From the NCBI GenBank assembly GCA_012064415.1, contig SSNU01000041.1, positions 8,330 through 72,329 on the forward strand: 64,000 bases of DNA, in the 5' to 3' direction. A program made the position numbers and the translations under genes. Under the pieces are notes generated by a model. The model had not been told where the DNA came from. It made no database searches and was given only the letters and a program-made list of their open reading frames with translations. Positions 45,038 to 63,042 of this stretch are shown here, in pieces (position 1 is the first letter of the stretch; each line of letters starts with the position of its first letter). The DNA comes from Gyrodactylus bullatarudis. Lineage: Eukaryota > Platyhelminthes > Monogenea > Gyrodactylidea > Gyrodactylidae.

Positions 45038-45915
45038 TTGAAAATTGTCAATTCATCTCCAATAGTAATAATGCGCATCCGATGGGCCAGGCCTCCTCTC
45101 AGGCCACTACAGTCTTCTATAACACCACAGTTAACGATGTGAGCAATGTAAACTTGCACATCAATGGCTCAGTCAATCCTCAGGGGACTGTCACCCAATG
45201 TGAACTAAATGGTGATGAGACAACCAACAACAAGACTTCTTGTCTGCTTTTGGGAGAGAATTCCTCAAAAGTCTCCACTCCGTCCTCATTGAAGGAGGGA
45301 ATCGAGACAAGTCCAGAGAAATCTGAATCCACTGAAAAGAACCAAAGTCCTGAGCCCAATCTACGCAAACAAGACAACAAGAGACAAGTTGGTACATTAT
45401 TTTCTACAGTTTATCCCTCCATGTCCTTCATATCAAATCATTCTTATTTCATCACGCAAATTAGAAAATTGTTTATTATAATTCTTGCTGAGGCCTTAAG
45501 GAAAATACATTCTAAATATTTGACTTATAATGAATTAATTATAAGTAGATATATTTGAAAATTGATAAATTTCCTTTGAGAGGTGAAAAAAGTATTCAAA
45601 TATTAATTTTGGTTATTGATAAGGTTTTATAAAATAATTCGAGTTATAATATTTGATGTTGGTGTAAAGAAAGACTTTTATCGCTCGAAAACATTGGGAA
45701 CCAAGCATTGTATTAGAATTGTATTTTAGAAATGAGATATATTCATATTCTCTCAACTAGACCAAACTGAAAGGAGATATTTTTCATTGTTAATCATAAT
45801 ACAATTGTATTTCTCTCAGGAATATAAGGCTTACATTTATTTTCATTTTTGTGTAGAAAAAAAACTATTTCACAAACAAGAAGCCCCTCACTGGCACCCT
45901 CTCAAAGAAATGATG
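45038..45915 (+). CDS. orphan acidic, possibly N-myristoylated protein
   Basis: The frame from the ATG at 45082 starts MGQASS, a good N-myristoylation signal (Gly2, Ser6). It continues as a disordered, Ser/Thr/Glu/Asn-rich protein for about 105 residues up to RKQDNKRQ near 45390, after which it turns AT-rich and is probably intron. An acceptor at about 45856 is followed by a frame reading NYFTNKKPLTGTLSKK and a stop, which could be the last exon; the donor that would join them (GTTGGT or GTACAT) is uncertain. Alternatively an acceptor at 45036 would make this a downstream exon of the STAR gene 1.9 kb upstream. Function unknown; membrane association by lipid is inferred from the N-terminus. 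Confidence 0.45.
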
Positions 45916-46088
45916 GAAACAGAAAAATACTTGCTTGTTAGAAATGAAATTTATTGAAAAAATCACGAGAAAATAAATTTACATAAATTATCATCATTGT
46001 GAACACTACTTGGACGTTGAAAGAAAGAAAAATATGAGGGATGTAGTCCCCATGTTACGAATTGAAATTAAATAAATATTTTTTCTAT

Positions 46089-46967
46089 TCAATTATTCTT
46101 TTGTACAGTGCTTTTTGAGTTGAATTTCGTCTCATCTAAACGAAGCATCTCCTTGAATGAATTACGGACATGAGTTAGTTTGGGTTTACCCTTTCGACCA
46201 ATCGTGAACCAGGGGTGGTTGTCAATCTGATTGTAGGATATTCTGTCCTTTGGACTCTTCACAAGAAGCCTACCCAATAGATCAATTCCTGCATCTGTTA
46301 TTTTTTCACAGTGCTCAATTTTCAAATCACATTCTAGTATATGCCTGTAGGTTAAAATTTTACCACGTGGATCGTGAAACGGTTCCCTGCCAGTCAGTAG
46401 GAAACTCAAGAAAATACCTAGAGTCCATAAATTGGTTCGTAAGTGAACTTCTTGGTTCAATAGGATTTCTGGAGCACAATATGACCCAAGAGTTTGAGAT
46501 AAATGTCCGAAAAACCCAGAATCCCGCTGAGTGTAGATGCTTAATTTTAAAGAGCTATCCTTTTTATTGGTAAAATTGATACATTTCAAGTCAACGTTGA
46601 TCATGAATATTCCTCTCTGGGAAAGATATTTTATAGCACCAAGAATAATTTTGATAAACTTTACTGAATTTTTTTCCGAGTAAGATGAGAGACGAACTAC
46701 TCTGTCAAGAATATTTTGACCTGCAACAATCTCTGAGATCACATAAATTTTATCTCCTATGAAGAAAAAGTCATGAACTTTTCCAATATTATTATGGCTC
46801 AGAAGGAGAGCAAGCTCAAAGTAATCTTTTTTCGTCGTTACATTCTTACTAAAAATTTCCAATGACCGAGTAAAAGTGTTGCTATTTCTAAGAGTACAAT
46901 AAAATGATTCGTAAGTGTTGTTTCTTTGAATAATGTTGTTAATTTTGTATCTCTCTGTAAACATCAT
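46089..46967 (-). CDS. degenerate protein-kinase-like protein (probable pseudokinase)
   Basis: A single exon of 292 residues covering a whole kinase fold. The glycine loop is unrecognisable, the HRD motif reads INVDLKCINF (Asp and Lys kept, His/Arg lost), and the DFG region reads TQRDSGFF, lacking the Asp-Phe-Gly that binds magnesium. The APE motif (SYCAPEILLN), the GREPFHDP loop and a C-lobe ending HPWF are intact. The C-lobe resembles CaM kinase, DAPK and titin-type kinases. It probably acts as a scaffold or allosteric partner and not as a catalyst. It is divergent from ferrochelatase, 179 bp apart. Confidence 0.75.
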   Translation of the reverse strand: MMFTERYKINNIIQRNNTYESFYCTLRNSNTFTRSLEIFSKNVTTKKDYFELALLLSHNNIGKVHDFFFIGDKIYVISEIVAGQNILDRVVRLSSYSEKNSVKFIKIILGAIKYLSQRGIFMINVDLKCINFTNKKDSSLKLSIYTQRDSGFFGHLSQTLGSYCAPEILLNQEVHLRTNLWTLGIFLSFLLTGREPFHDPRGKILTYRHILECDLKIEHCEKITDAGIDLLGRLLVKSPKDRISYNQIDNHPWFTIGRKGKPKLTHVRNSFKEMLRLDETKFNSKSTVQKNN

Positions 46968-47146
46968 TGAAGTTCTGTCTTTTAGAATAGATTTAACTGG
47001 ATTTAACCAACCTATTTTATCAAAACTTGATATTAATTAGATATTTTGAACTTGAATATCCACAGTTGTTGATCAGTGATTTAAAACCACTTGGCTTCAG
47101 ATGAATTATGTTTTAGTGGGCAGTTTTTTCAAGTTTCTTAACAAAA

Positions 47147-48511
<1,365 letters not shown>

Positions 48512-48847
48512 ACCACCCACTTAATTTTGATAATAAATTCATTTATTCAATCATAATTCTCATAATGCTTATTATAGAAAAAAAATGCTCGCCAAGTCAT
48601 CGAATTATAAAGTTATCTATGATAACTTATCTATTGACCACAACTTGAAAGATAATAAAATCAGGTAGTTACTCACGAGTCAAATCATTCACCCCAGACT
48701 CTCAAGTAGATAGTTAAATAGTGAGTTATAAATTATAACTAATAATAACTCAGTTATTTAATGTAAACTTTTAAAGACACAACACTGACTGTTTTAAAAC
48801 ACGCACAAAACAAGTTCCGTATCGATAAATTATTGTTCAATCATGAT

Positions 48848-50022
48848 ATGATTTTGAAATTTTTAGTTATGAATCATATAATAATTTTTGTTATTCTCTC
48901 TTTTAGCAACATTAATCCTGGTAATTTACTATCCTGATTATATTATTAGAAATTGTATTGACAAACGAATGGCAAAATGTATCTGAAGATCAACCAGTGC
49001 CCCCAGGAGGACATTATAGACTAAATTTGGAAACTGGAAAAGTCGAAGCAAAACTAGCAGAGAATTTTACTAGTTCTCATGCTGTAATTCATAGTCCAGA
49101 AGATATTGATAACAGCCCTAAAGATCATAGTGTCGGAATTTCAACAGCGGAAATTGAAAAAATTAAGGATTTTATCAATGATTTCATGAGTAGTCCAGAG
49201 AAAAGACTCCAACTAATTGATGATATGGATTTGATGCTTCGCGAGTTACATATTGCCTCCTACTTTGTTAAACAACATTTCATGAATGATATAATTAAGA
49301 TGTTAGTGGATGCTCTAACAGATGCCCCACTTAAGAAAGCCTTGTTTCGAATTCTAACTGCCATGTCCCAGGGTAATTCCAATGTGAAGAAAGAGCTAAT
49401 GGGCCTACAAATTATTGAAAATATCCTTACAATGAAGACTAAAGACAAGGGAGTAGCCAAGTCTTTACTCATATTTGTCGGAACTCTGTTGAGTAATAAC
49501 AATCTTGCTGTCAAAAAGTTTTTCCTTGAGCTAAAGACTAAACAATTTTTTGAAGAATTTCTGGTTACATTCGATATTTATATCAGATTCAAAGCATACC
49601 TTATCATGTCTGATACTTTGGGAAATAGAGCAAGTTTACATTATTCTTTCAATCATTCTGACTTTTCATTTTTTGCATGTTATTTACAGGATTTTATTGG
49701 TGCCCTAAAAGACCCCGTCAAAGATGAGATTATCAATTCGAAAATTTGCCAAATTCTCTTGAACGACTACAATAACAACCTCGATTCATTATTATTACCT
49801 GACAAGTTGGATTTAATTTCTCAATCTTCCTACCTCCTCGAGGTCTGTATAGACAATTCTAATCTAGAACGAGAGACTATATTCTCTCTAAAAAGTGTAA
49901 TTGAAACCTTGCAAGAGTTGATTGAAAAGGAGAAAAATGAAGACTGGGACATGAAGGAAGAACAAAATCGTTTACTCAGTATCATAGAAATTATCAAGAG
50001 AAAATTTCCTGATGAACTATAG
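48848..50022 (+). CDS. SIL1: SIL1-type nucleotide exchange factor for BiP
   Basis: Two exons, 48848-48920 and 48950-50022, separated by a 29-bp intron (48921-48949). The first exon supplies a hydrophobic signal peptide (about 22 residues, with IIIFVILSF); without it the protein would begin inside conserved sequence. EWQNVSEDQPVPPGGHYRLN and LETGKVEAKL form the SIL1 N-terminal signature, followed by armadillo-like helical repeats (381 residues). SIL1 releases ADP from the ER chaperone BiP. The C-terminus KFPDEL resembles an ER-retrieval signal. The TAG stop overlaps the stop of the convergent gene. Confidence 0.9.
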
Positions 50023-50464
50023 AATATCTGGGGCGAACAGTGTAAATACTTTCTTTTGTAAATTTTCTTTTGAAATAAATTCTTTTTGTGTATTCTTGGA
50101 GAGATTTTTGAATGTTAATACTAACAAATGAATACAAAGAATATTCTTGTTTTCCTCCAGCATTGATTGCTTCAGTAAACAGTTGCAGTAAGAAGGTTCT
50201 AGTATGCAGTGAATATCCAGGCGATAACTGTCGTTAATTCGGAATAATAAAATAGAATTTTCATGTTCATTTTCCAACTTGTATTCAGTTATTGTGTATT
50301 TTTGTAAACAAATAAGTATTTGAATTAGATCTTGGTCGAAAAGAGTCCAAAGACTATAAAAATATGGATATGGAACCTTACAGAGGGAATGAATTGAGAA
50401 ACCTTTCTTCACAACTTACCAAATCTTTCAACAAGTCTAATTCGTTATTATCAAAACAAATCAT
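50017..50464 (-). CDS. orphan 134-residue protein, convergent with and overlapping SIL1
   Basis: Two exons, 50420-50464 and 50017-50376, joined across a 43-bp intron (GTAAGT to CTGTAAG). The ATG in the first exon (MICFDNNELDLLKDL) gives an acidic start; the rest is a mix of helix- and strand-forming sequence with several Cys. No family is recognised. The last six nucleotides overlap those of SIL1: the palindrome CTATAG gives TAG on both strands. Its start lies 80 bp from that of KCMF1, so it probably shares that promoter. A sense-antisense shadow of SIL1 can be excluded because the overlap is only six bases. Confidence 0.6.
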
Positions 50465-50544
50465 TTAAATTATCACCATTTGAAGAGTTTTGTTTTATTA
50501 TTTTTTCAAATAGAGAAAATACAAACTGCTTGACGCATTTCTAA

Positions 50545-51695
50545 ATGTCTTCTTCTCATCAAGGTAAATTTTATAAATTTTAATACCCAGGTGTTCGATG
50601 CGATTCTTGTAATAAATTTGGATTCAAGTTGTGTCGCTATAAATGCTTAATTTGTAATGACTATGATCTCTGTGCATCCTGTTTTTCAATGAATTCTGAA
50701 TCTGAATATCATTTGAGCACTCATCCGATGCAGGCTATCATCCTCCAAGATGATTACGATACTTTCTTCAATGGAGAAGTATGATATTCTTATTATTTAA
50801 AAGGCTTACAATGCAAAGGAATTTATCAGCTACACTTGTCCCTTGTGTGGTCAAGTTGGTCTGAATGAAGTCTGCCTGTGCCTTCATGTGATAAGAAATC
50901 ATCCCAAGAATCAGAACAGTGAATTCTCTGAAGTTTTATGCCCCATATGTTGTTCGAATAAGCTTGAGAGTGATTTATCAGCCCACATTCGTTCCTGTCA
51001 TAAGAGTATATTTAATGAAAAAGAAAATTCCACAATTGCAAATGAAGACCCCAAGAATTTATATAGCGGTCTCTCCACGCCAAAAGAACATAATAAAATT
51101 GCTTTACAAGGCTTTAGTAATAGCCTCTACAATTTTTCCGGTGAATTTTCAGGTAAGCCTAATTCACTAATTTTCTTTGACGATTTCTCTAGAATTGGAT
51201 AGTTCTCTTTCATCAGAAATAGTCATGAAAGAGTTTGTGAATCGATTTGTATTGCAAAATAAGAGTAAAATTTCAGAAAAAAATATCGAGGAAGATAAAC
51301 CAAAAATGCTTACCAATTTTCAGTGTGAAAATAATCATAAAATTGATGATATATTCTCCAGCATAAAAGATTATGCCTCAGAGTGTCAGTTGAAGAGAAC
51401 CTTTCATAAAAGCAACTTGGATGAAACTCAAAATGGAGACGAATATCCAGAGAGAATAAAAATGCTAGATGATTTCCGGGAACTTATTACTGCGGCACCA
51501 GATAAAAATAACAGTGATTTGACACAAACTCAAAAAAATACCAGTTCTTTCAGTCCCAAGAAGATTCCAGATTCTAAATCTCTGATAGATTTAAAATCGA
51601 ACAGAAACCAGGCCCCTTTAGATAAGGATTTTTGTCGCTACTTCAGCGAGGTGCTCTGGTCAAGTCTCAATGGGCTAGAGATTAATGATGATTAA
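50545..51695 (+). CDS. KCMF1: KCMF1-type E3 ubiquitin ligase
   Basis: Four exons: 50545-50563, 50591-50778, 50804-51152 and 51193-51695, giving 352 residues. Introns are 27, 25 and 40 bp; 25 bp (50779-50803) is the shortest in the window. An N-terminal ZZ zinc finger (GVRCDSCNKFGFKLCRYKCL, ICNDYDLCASC) with HPMQ after it is followed by paired C2H2-like fingers (YTCPLCGQVG, CLHVIRNHP and VLCPICCSNK, SAHIRSCH), the KCMF1/Di19 layout. KCMF1 takes part in ubiquitin-dependent degradation, in human with UBR4 in the N-degron pathway. The C-terminal half is disordered and poorly conserved. Confidence 0.92.
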
Positions 51696-51833
51696 TATTA
51701 TTTTCAACGATAAATTATCATGTAACCAAATTAATATTCAAATGCAAAATTTTTATTCTCTAACCCGATTCGTGTTATGATTATTATAAAGGAACTAAAT
51801 TGAATAACTCTAAATAATTTCTAAATTTTTATT

Positions 51834-52043
51834 TTACTCTTTTTTACTATCAGAATCAACTAAAGACTTTCCACAGTAAAAGATAAGTCCAAGGCTTAAT
51901 CCTTGCCCAATGATGCGATAAGTCATGAACTTTCGAGATTCAGCAATATTCTTCTTTTGCACTCCAATTATAACGCAAGCACCTGTGAAAATAGTCCCAG
52001 CTAAAAGTAGTCCCTTTTTAAACGTGGTATCTTTGAACTCCAT
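51834..52043 (-). CDS. HIG1-domain small mitochondrial membrane protein
   Basis: The frame from ATG 52043 encodes 69 residues: MEFKDTTFKKG, a membrane helix, a polar loop with KKNIAESRKFMTYRIIGQG and a second helix. The loop resembles the (Q/I)x3(R/H)xRx3Q motif of the HIG1 family. These proteins support respiratory supercomplexes and cytochrome oxidase in the inner mitochondrial membrane. The reading frame is open up to 52090 or beyond, so an upstream first exon is possible; human HIGD1A has about 20 more N-terminal residues. Divergent from the OTUD6 gene. Confidence 0.7.
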   Translation of the reverse strand: MEFKDTTFKKGLLLAGTIFTGACVIIGVQKKNIAESRKFMTYRIIGQGLSLGLIFYCGKSLVDSDSKKE

Positions 52044-52216
52044 TAGAAAATAACCCGTCTGATTAGGCAAATTGCAAATATTTTTAAATTCGATCCTACA
52101 GATAAAGTATAGATAGAAAATTCGTTAGAAACTAATTTTTGTTCTTAAAAAGATATTATTCAAATTTTTTATCATCATTAACTAATTTCATAAAATAACA
52201 CATATTACTTGTCACA

Positions 52217-52883
52217 ATGGAGGAAAGAAAACTGACAAAAAGAGAAAAATTTGAGCAAAAGCAGAAGGAGAAACAGAAATTATTTAATGAAGCTTTTGAT
52301 CAGCTAGAAAACAACCTTGGTGCAAATGACAATAGTGAAAAAAATTTAATCAGAGCCAAACTTGATAAATTGAATTTAGAACTAAAAGTCATGCCTTCAG
52401 ATGGTGATTGTCTTTTCTCATCCATTGCCGATCAACTGGAAATTCATAATTTGACTAGTAGAATACCAAAAACATACCAATGTTCCGATATTCCTCTCAA
52501 TAGATCCCTACGTCATATGGCTGCCAGTTATATGTCCGAGAATAGATCAGATTTTCAAATTTTCTCCCTGAAATCAGATAATATCAACACTATGAACGAT
52601 GAAGAGTTTGACGAATACCTTAAAAGTATAAAACACGATCATGCTTGGGGTGGGAATCTTGAATTAAAGGCCCTCTGCAATCTGCTTGATATTTCAATTC
52701 TCATCGTCCAGTCCAATATGAATGATATTCTTATTGGAGAGGAAGGAAAGCCAAAATTAGTAATCACGTTAGTAATTTAATACATATTGTAATACATTTT
52801 CATTTAGGTACCATCATAATTCCTTCTCTCAAGGAAATCACTACAACTCCACATGTCCAAAGAAATCATTAGATTTAAGTTAG
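52217..52883 (+). CDS. OTUD6B: OTUD6-type OTU deubiquitinase
   Basis: Two exons, 52217-52767 and 52808-52883, with a 40-bp intron, giving 208 residues. A Lys/Glu-rich coiled-coil start precedes the OTU domain: MPSDGDCLFSSIADQL with catalytic Asp and Cys, LRHMAASYMSENR, and HAWGGNLELKALCNLL. The second exon supplies the catalytic His (QGNHYNST). OTUD6 enzymes remove ubiquitin from proteins linked to translation initiation and the proteasome. It is shorter than human OTUD6B (about 290) because the N-terminal coiled coil is reduced. The choice between OTUD6A and OTUD6B names is not meaningful outside mammals. Confidence 0.93.
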
Positions 52884-52951
52884 AAATCCTAACAATATTA
52901 AGCTTGTATTTTATTCTTTTTAATACTGTGTGTATAAACTGTAGAAGACGT

Positions 52952-53281
52952 ATGACTCTAAAAGAGTTAATTTTGCTAATAAATGGATTTATAGTATTCC
53001 AAGCTCTTCTTCAAGCCTTTGTTCATGATCCAAGTATTTTATCCAGGAAAAGCTTTTGTGCACCAGTAATTACCAAATCTTGCAAGCTGGCTGGGGGATC
53101 AGAGTGTGTATCTCCGGATGCAACTGCTCACATTTGCAAAATGGAATGTGAGGAGTGCCGTCTTTGCTTTGAGTCCCTTTCGAAGATGACTCTGGAAAAT
53201 TGCCTCAAAACTGGTAATACATTCTGCTGTGTCAAGGGCTACACGGGATGTTCTCGCATGATCACTTGCCCAGATCAATAA
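52952..53281 (+). CDS. secreted cysteine-rich orphan protein 1
   Basis: The frame from the ATG at 52952 encodes 109 residues; the upstream in-frame ATG at 52853 lies within the OTUD6 last exon and is not preferred. The N-terminus (LILLINGFIVFQALLQAF) is a signal peptide. The mature part has 12 Cys, including a CEEC pair and an adjacent CC pair, implying six disulphides. No known Cys scaffold is recognised. It begins 68 bp after the OTUD6 stop and is followed by a second secreted Cys-rich gene. It is probably an extracellular, lineage-specific protein; role unknown. Confidence 0.7.
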   Translation: MTLKELILLINGFIVFQALLQAFVHDPSILSRKSFCAPVITKSCKLAGGSECVSPDATAHICKMECEECRLCFESLSKMTLENCLKTGNTFCCVKGYTGCSRMITCPDQ

Positions 53282-53560
53282 CTCTTGATTAAAGAAAAAA
53301 CCAATATTCTAATGTACTCCTTTAATTTTAGTAACCAATTTTTCTTTCAGTCACGAAGGCTTTTTTGATCAAACAAATCTTGCTCATTTTAAGTAGTAGT
53401 TGTAGAAGTACCAGTTGAAATATAATTTCTCAGATTGCCTACCGACTCTTGAAGTAATTGTACAAGTTTGTTGTGCTAATAATAAAATAATAACAAAATT
53501 AGTAGTAAACATGAGGAAATCTGTGAGTTTGACAATAATGATCTCTCTGTCTGATAGACA

Positions 53561-54028
53561 ATGATCGCTCTAACTACGTTGATAGTGATGGCAATGTTTG
53601 CAGTGAAACCAGTTGAATCAAAAAATGGAATATTTGACATTCTCTCTTGCTTGAAAACCTTTTACACTAATATGCGATCTTGTGCTAAAGTCTGTGTTGC
53701 ACATAATAGATGTGATACGAAAAGGAAACTAAAAAAGACTTGCAAATTGAAGGGTAAAAAACCCCTAGCTAAGCTGATGGGAAAGATTAAGCGAAAGTTT
53801 ATCAAGAAATTTGGCTCTTGTCTATGTCCGAAATGCTTATTGTGCATAGCAAAATGCCTTGGTATTTCATTGATAAGAAGTTCTGGATGCGGGCTGGCTG
53901 CATCGATAAATGCAATTGCCAAATATTTCACAGGCTACGAGGTAATTGTCGAAGGCGGACCCATTAGTCCTGATCTCATTGAAAAGTACGCGACTAAATT
54001 CTTCAAGATGATCAAACTAGTGGAATAA
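53561..54028 (+). CDS. secreted cysteine-rich basic orphan protein 2
   Basis: 155 residues from an ATG. Residues 1-20 (ALTTLIVMAMFAVKPVES) are a signal peptide with a likely cleavage after VES. The mature protein is strongly basic in the middle (many Lys in two runs) and has ten or so Cys, including a CLCPKC cluster, then a small Gly/Ala-rich hydrophobic segment near the C-terminus. The mix of basic charge, Cys and an amphipathic or hydrophobic helix is seen in antimicrobial and saposin-like proteins, but no signature supports either. It is not similar enough to its neighbour at 52952 to call a duplicate. Confidence 0.7.
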   Translation: MIALTTLIVMAMFAVKPVESKNGIFDILSCLKTFYTNMRSCAKVCVAHNRCDTKRKLKKTCKLKGKKPLAKLMGKIKRKFIKKFGSCLCPKCLLCIAKCLGISLIRSSGCGLAASINAIAKYFTGYEVIVEGGPISPDLIEKYATKFFKMIKLVE

Positions 54029-54133
54029 AAGAGTCATAATTTTTCTGTATTAAAAAATTAATTGTTTATACAGAAATAGTGATAATAAAATCTCTACAAA
54101 ATTTTTACTAAAAATTATGGAATAAATATGTGA

Positions 54134-55195
54134 CTACGATGAACTCTCTTCCAACATAGATCTGTCTTTAAATGCCAGACAAGTAATGGCTTTTTTGTGA
54201 CCCTTGTAGGTAAGCCTCTCCTCGCATGTGTCCAAGTTCCAGAGACGCGCAAGTGAATCAGATGAAGCTGTTAAAAGATATCTGGAATCTGCACTGAATG
54301 CACAATCCCAGACCCAATAATTTCTCCCGTTTGTAACTGGGTTGCGAAATACACAAGATAAATTAGCTGTCTTGAGTAAATTGAAGAAACCATCAGCTCC
54401 GCATGTCGCCATAAGAGTATCATCAGGAGAGAATTCAACTTTTAACCCGTACGAGGAATGCACTTTGGATCGATGCTAAATAAATCATCAGTATTTTAGA
54501 TTAGTTTATTGAAATTTACAAATAAAAAACACACACAGCTAAAGCGTTCAGTCTAAACTTCCTAACTAAAAGTTTTAAAAATAAATTTAACTCACTCTAT
54601 CTGTGAATGACAAACCTAGGTGGAGAGCAAGTGACCATACCATTAGATTTCCGCCAGCATTAATTGCTGCCAAGGATGTCCCATCAGAATTCAGTGCCAA
54701 GGAATAAATTGGCCCTCCAAGAGGGTCAGGGAAAAAAGAATGCATAATCTTCGACATATTAACATTCCATACGATTATTTTCCCATTTTCCAGCCCTATT
54801 ATTAAATCCTTTTGATTTTCATGCAAGACGATTGAGTTAATCGAACTACCACAATCATAAGTCCGCGTAACTACAGAAGATTTCCAGTCTATAATATTGA
54901 TAATTTTATCTTCTCCGCCTGCATAAATCCATGAATTTTCTGAATTAAATCCAACACTGTTGACGTTCTTGGAAAATATTGAGATGGTACTAATCGGAGC
55001 AGTGCCAAATTGATAATCATAAACTTTTATTTTTCCAAAGCCGGCAGCAGCAAGCGTTCTTCCGTCTGAAGTGAAATCGAGGTGATTAATTTGGGATTCT
55101 TGATTGTGGTAGCTGTGTATTAGATTGCCCTTGACTGGATTCCATATTTTTATATCATTGTCAAGCCCTCCGGTAGCGAATGATATTTGGGCCAT
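54134..55195 (-). CDS. MLST8: mLST8-type WD40 protein, TOR complex subunit
   Basis: Two exons, 54596-55195 and 54134-54475, with a 120-bp intron, giving 313 residues. Seven WD40 blades are visible: FATGGLDNDIKIWN, LAAAGFGKIKVYD, IYAGGEDKIINIID, LIIGLENGKIIVWN, LAAINAGGNLMVWS, MATCGADGFFNLLK and LLTASSDSLARLWN. The order and wording (QINHLDFTSDGRTLAAAG, then NSVGFNSENSWIYAGGED) match mLST8, the beta-propeller that binds the TOR kinase domain in both TOR complexes. Length fits the family (326 in human). Starts 75 bp from the Mi-2 start on the other strand. Confidence 0.93.
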
Positions 55196-55270
55196 AGAAA
55201 AACAAAACTTCTTTGAATGTTTTCCAACAAACGTTTAAACCATTCAAATTTTTTGAAAAAAAATTAACAA
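55196..55270. promoter_or_regulatory. divergent 75-bp region, mLST8 / Mi-2
   Basis: Only 75 bp separate the two start codons, so both 5' UTRs and any bidirectional promoter must be compressed or overlap coding sequence. No motif identified. Confidence 0.5.
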
Positions 55271-61992
<6,722 letters not shown>

Positions 61993-62838
61993 ACCTCTTC
62001 TTCTCACATCCTACATTATTATCCACAACCCCAATCATCCCCTATCCTCCCCTGAATCACATTCTCCACTTAATTTATGTCTCATTTGTAAAAACTTTTC
62101 CCTTAAAATACAATACTAACACTATCTTATATATAATAATTTTATGATAATGAATATGGATTTGTTTCACCTATCCTACTTCAAAAACCAGTAAAGTATG
62201 CTAAATATCCTACTTAATGCAAAAATTTACAATTTCCTACTGGTTATTCTCATACAACCGAGATGCTGGCCCAATGAAAACCTGTGAAATTTTTGTAATA
62301 TTTCTACTGAAAAATAAAACATGTATTCCCCATAATTCTCTTCAATTCCTTCATTCATACTTAAAAAATTCGACCCTTATTCGTGCATTATTAATTTAAT
62401 TTGAAATTAAAGCAAATTCAATATAAAAGGCACTTGGAACCCTATTGTGCCATCTTTGAATTCCTCAAAGAGTCAACTCAAGTTATCAAAAAAGTAAATA
62501 AATTTTCGATTTAAATTCAGATTCGTCAAAATATGAATAGATTCTTGGTTTCGGCATATGCAAATACTATTTCCAGAATAGCTGCTATTCACTAAAGCTT
62601 TACTGCTGTATATTATATATTAGTGTATAAAAATAAAATGTATAGTGTAGTTGGTCCTATTCAAAAAATATAGATAAAATAGGCGAAAAAAGAGTCAATT
62701 CACCTTTGCCAGAAAAAAAAACATAATTCAAATCTTTATTGATTATTCAAAATAAATAATAATAATACAGGTATAATACCGCACTGAAATCATTATGATG
62801 CACATGGAAGAAATTGTACAAAGGACATTGTAGAAAAG
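61993..62838. other. 3' flanks of Mi-2 and of the terminal WD40 gene
   Basis: CT-rich sequence follows the Mi-2 stop, then AT-rich sequence. AATAAA near 62631 may be a plus-strand polyadenylation signal. No gene is seen. Confidence 0.5.
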
Positions 62839-63042
62839 TCAAGGTCTGTAGAGCAATTCCTAAAAGAGAGAAAGAGATTTGAGTAAGGAAATTGAATGAA
62901 ATGAGAGTTAACGAACCCTGTTCAAGGTGTATGCGTGCAGGTTGCCCAGGACATCGCCTGCAGAGAGAATGTTGCCTTCGTTGTTGAACTGGATGGAGGA
63001 GATGCCAGTGTTTCTCTCCAAAGTGACCGAGTCTATCGGGAC
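62839..63042 (-). CDS. last two exons of a WD40-repeat gene, continuing beyond the right edge
   Basis: Exon 62917-63042 (126 nt) is followed by a 57-bp intron and a last exon 62839-62859 ending in TGA. Together they encode SVTLERNTGISSIQFNNEGN, then ILSAGDVLGNLHAYTLNREL: one WD40 blade and the C-terminus LLYRP. The wording (SIQFNNEG, LSAGDVLGNLHAY) resembles axonemal or cytoplasmic dynein intermediate chains, but one blade is not enough to assign it. Upstream exons were not found between 63043 and 64000, so a long intron or the edge intervenes. Confidence 0.65.

Noticed and set aside
52853..52951. Upstream 33-codon extension of the first Cys-rich protein
   Set aside because: It overlaps the last OTUD6 exon, whose His-containing end is conserved, and would bury the signal peptide; the ATG at 52952 is preferred.
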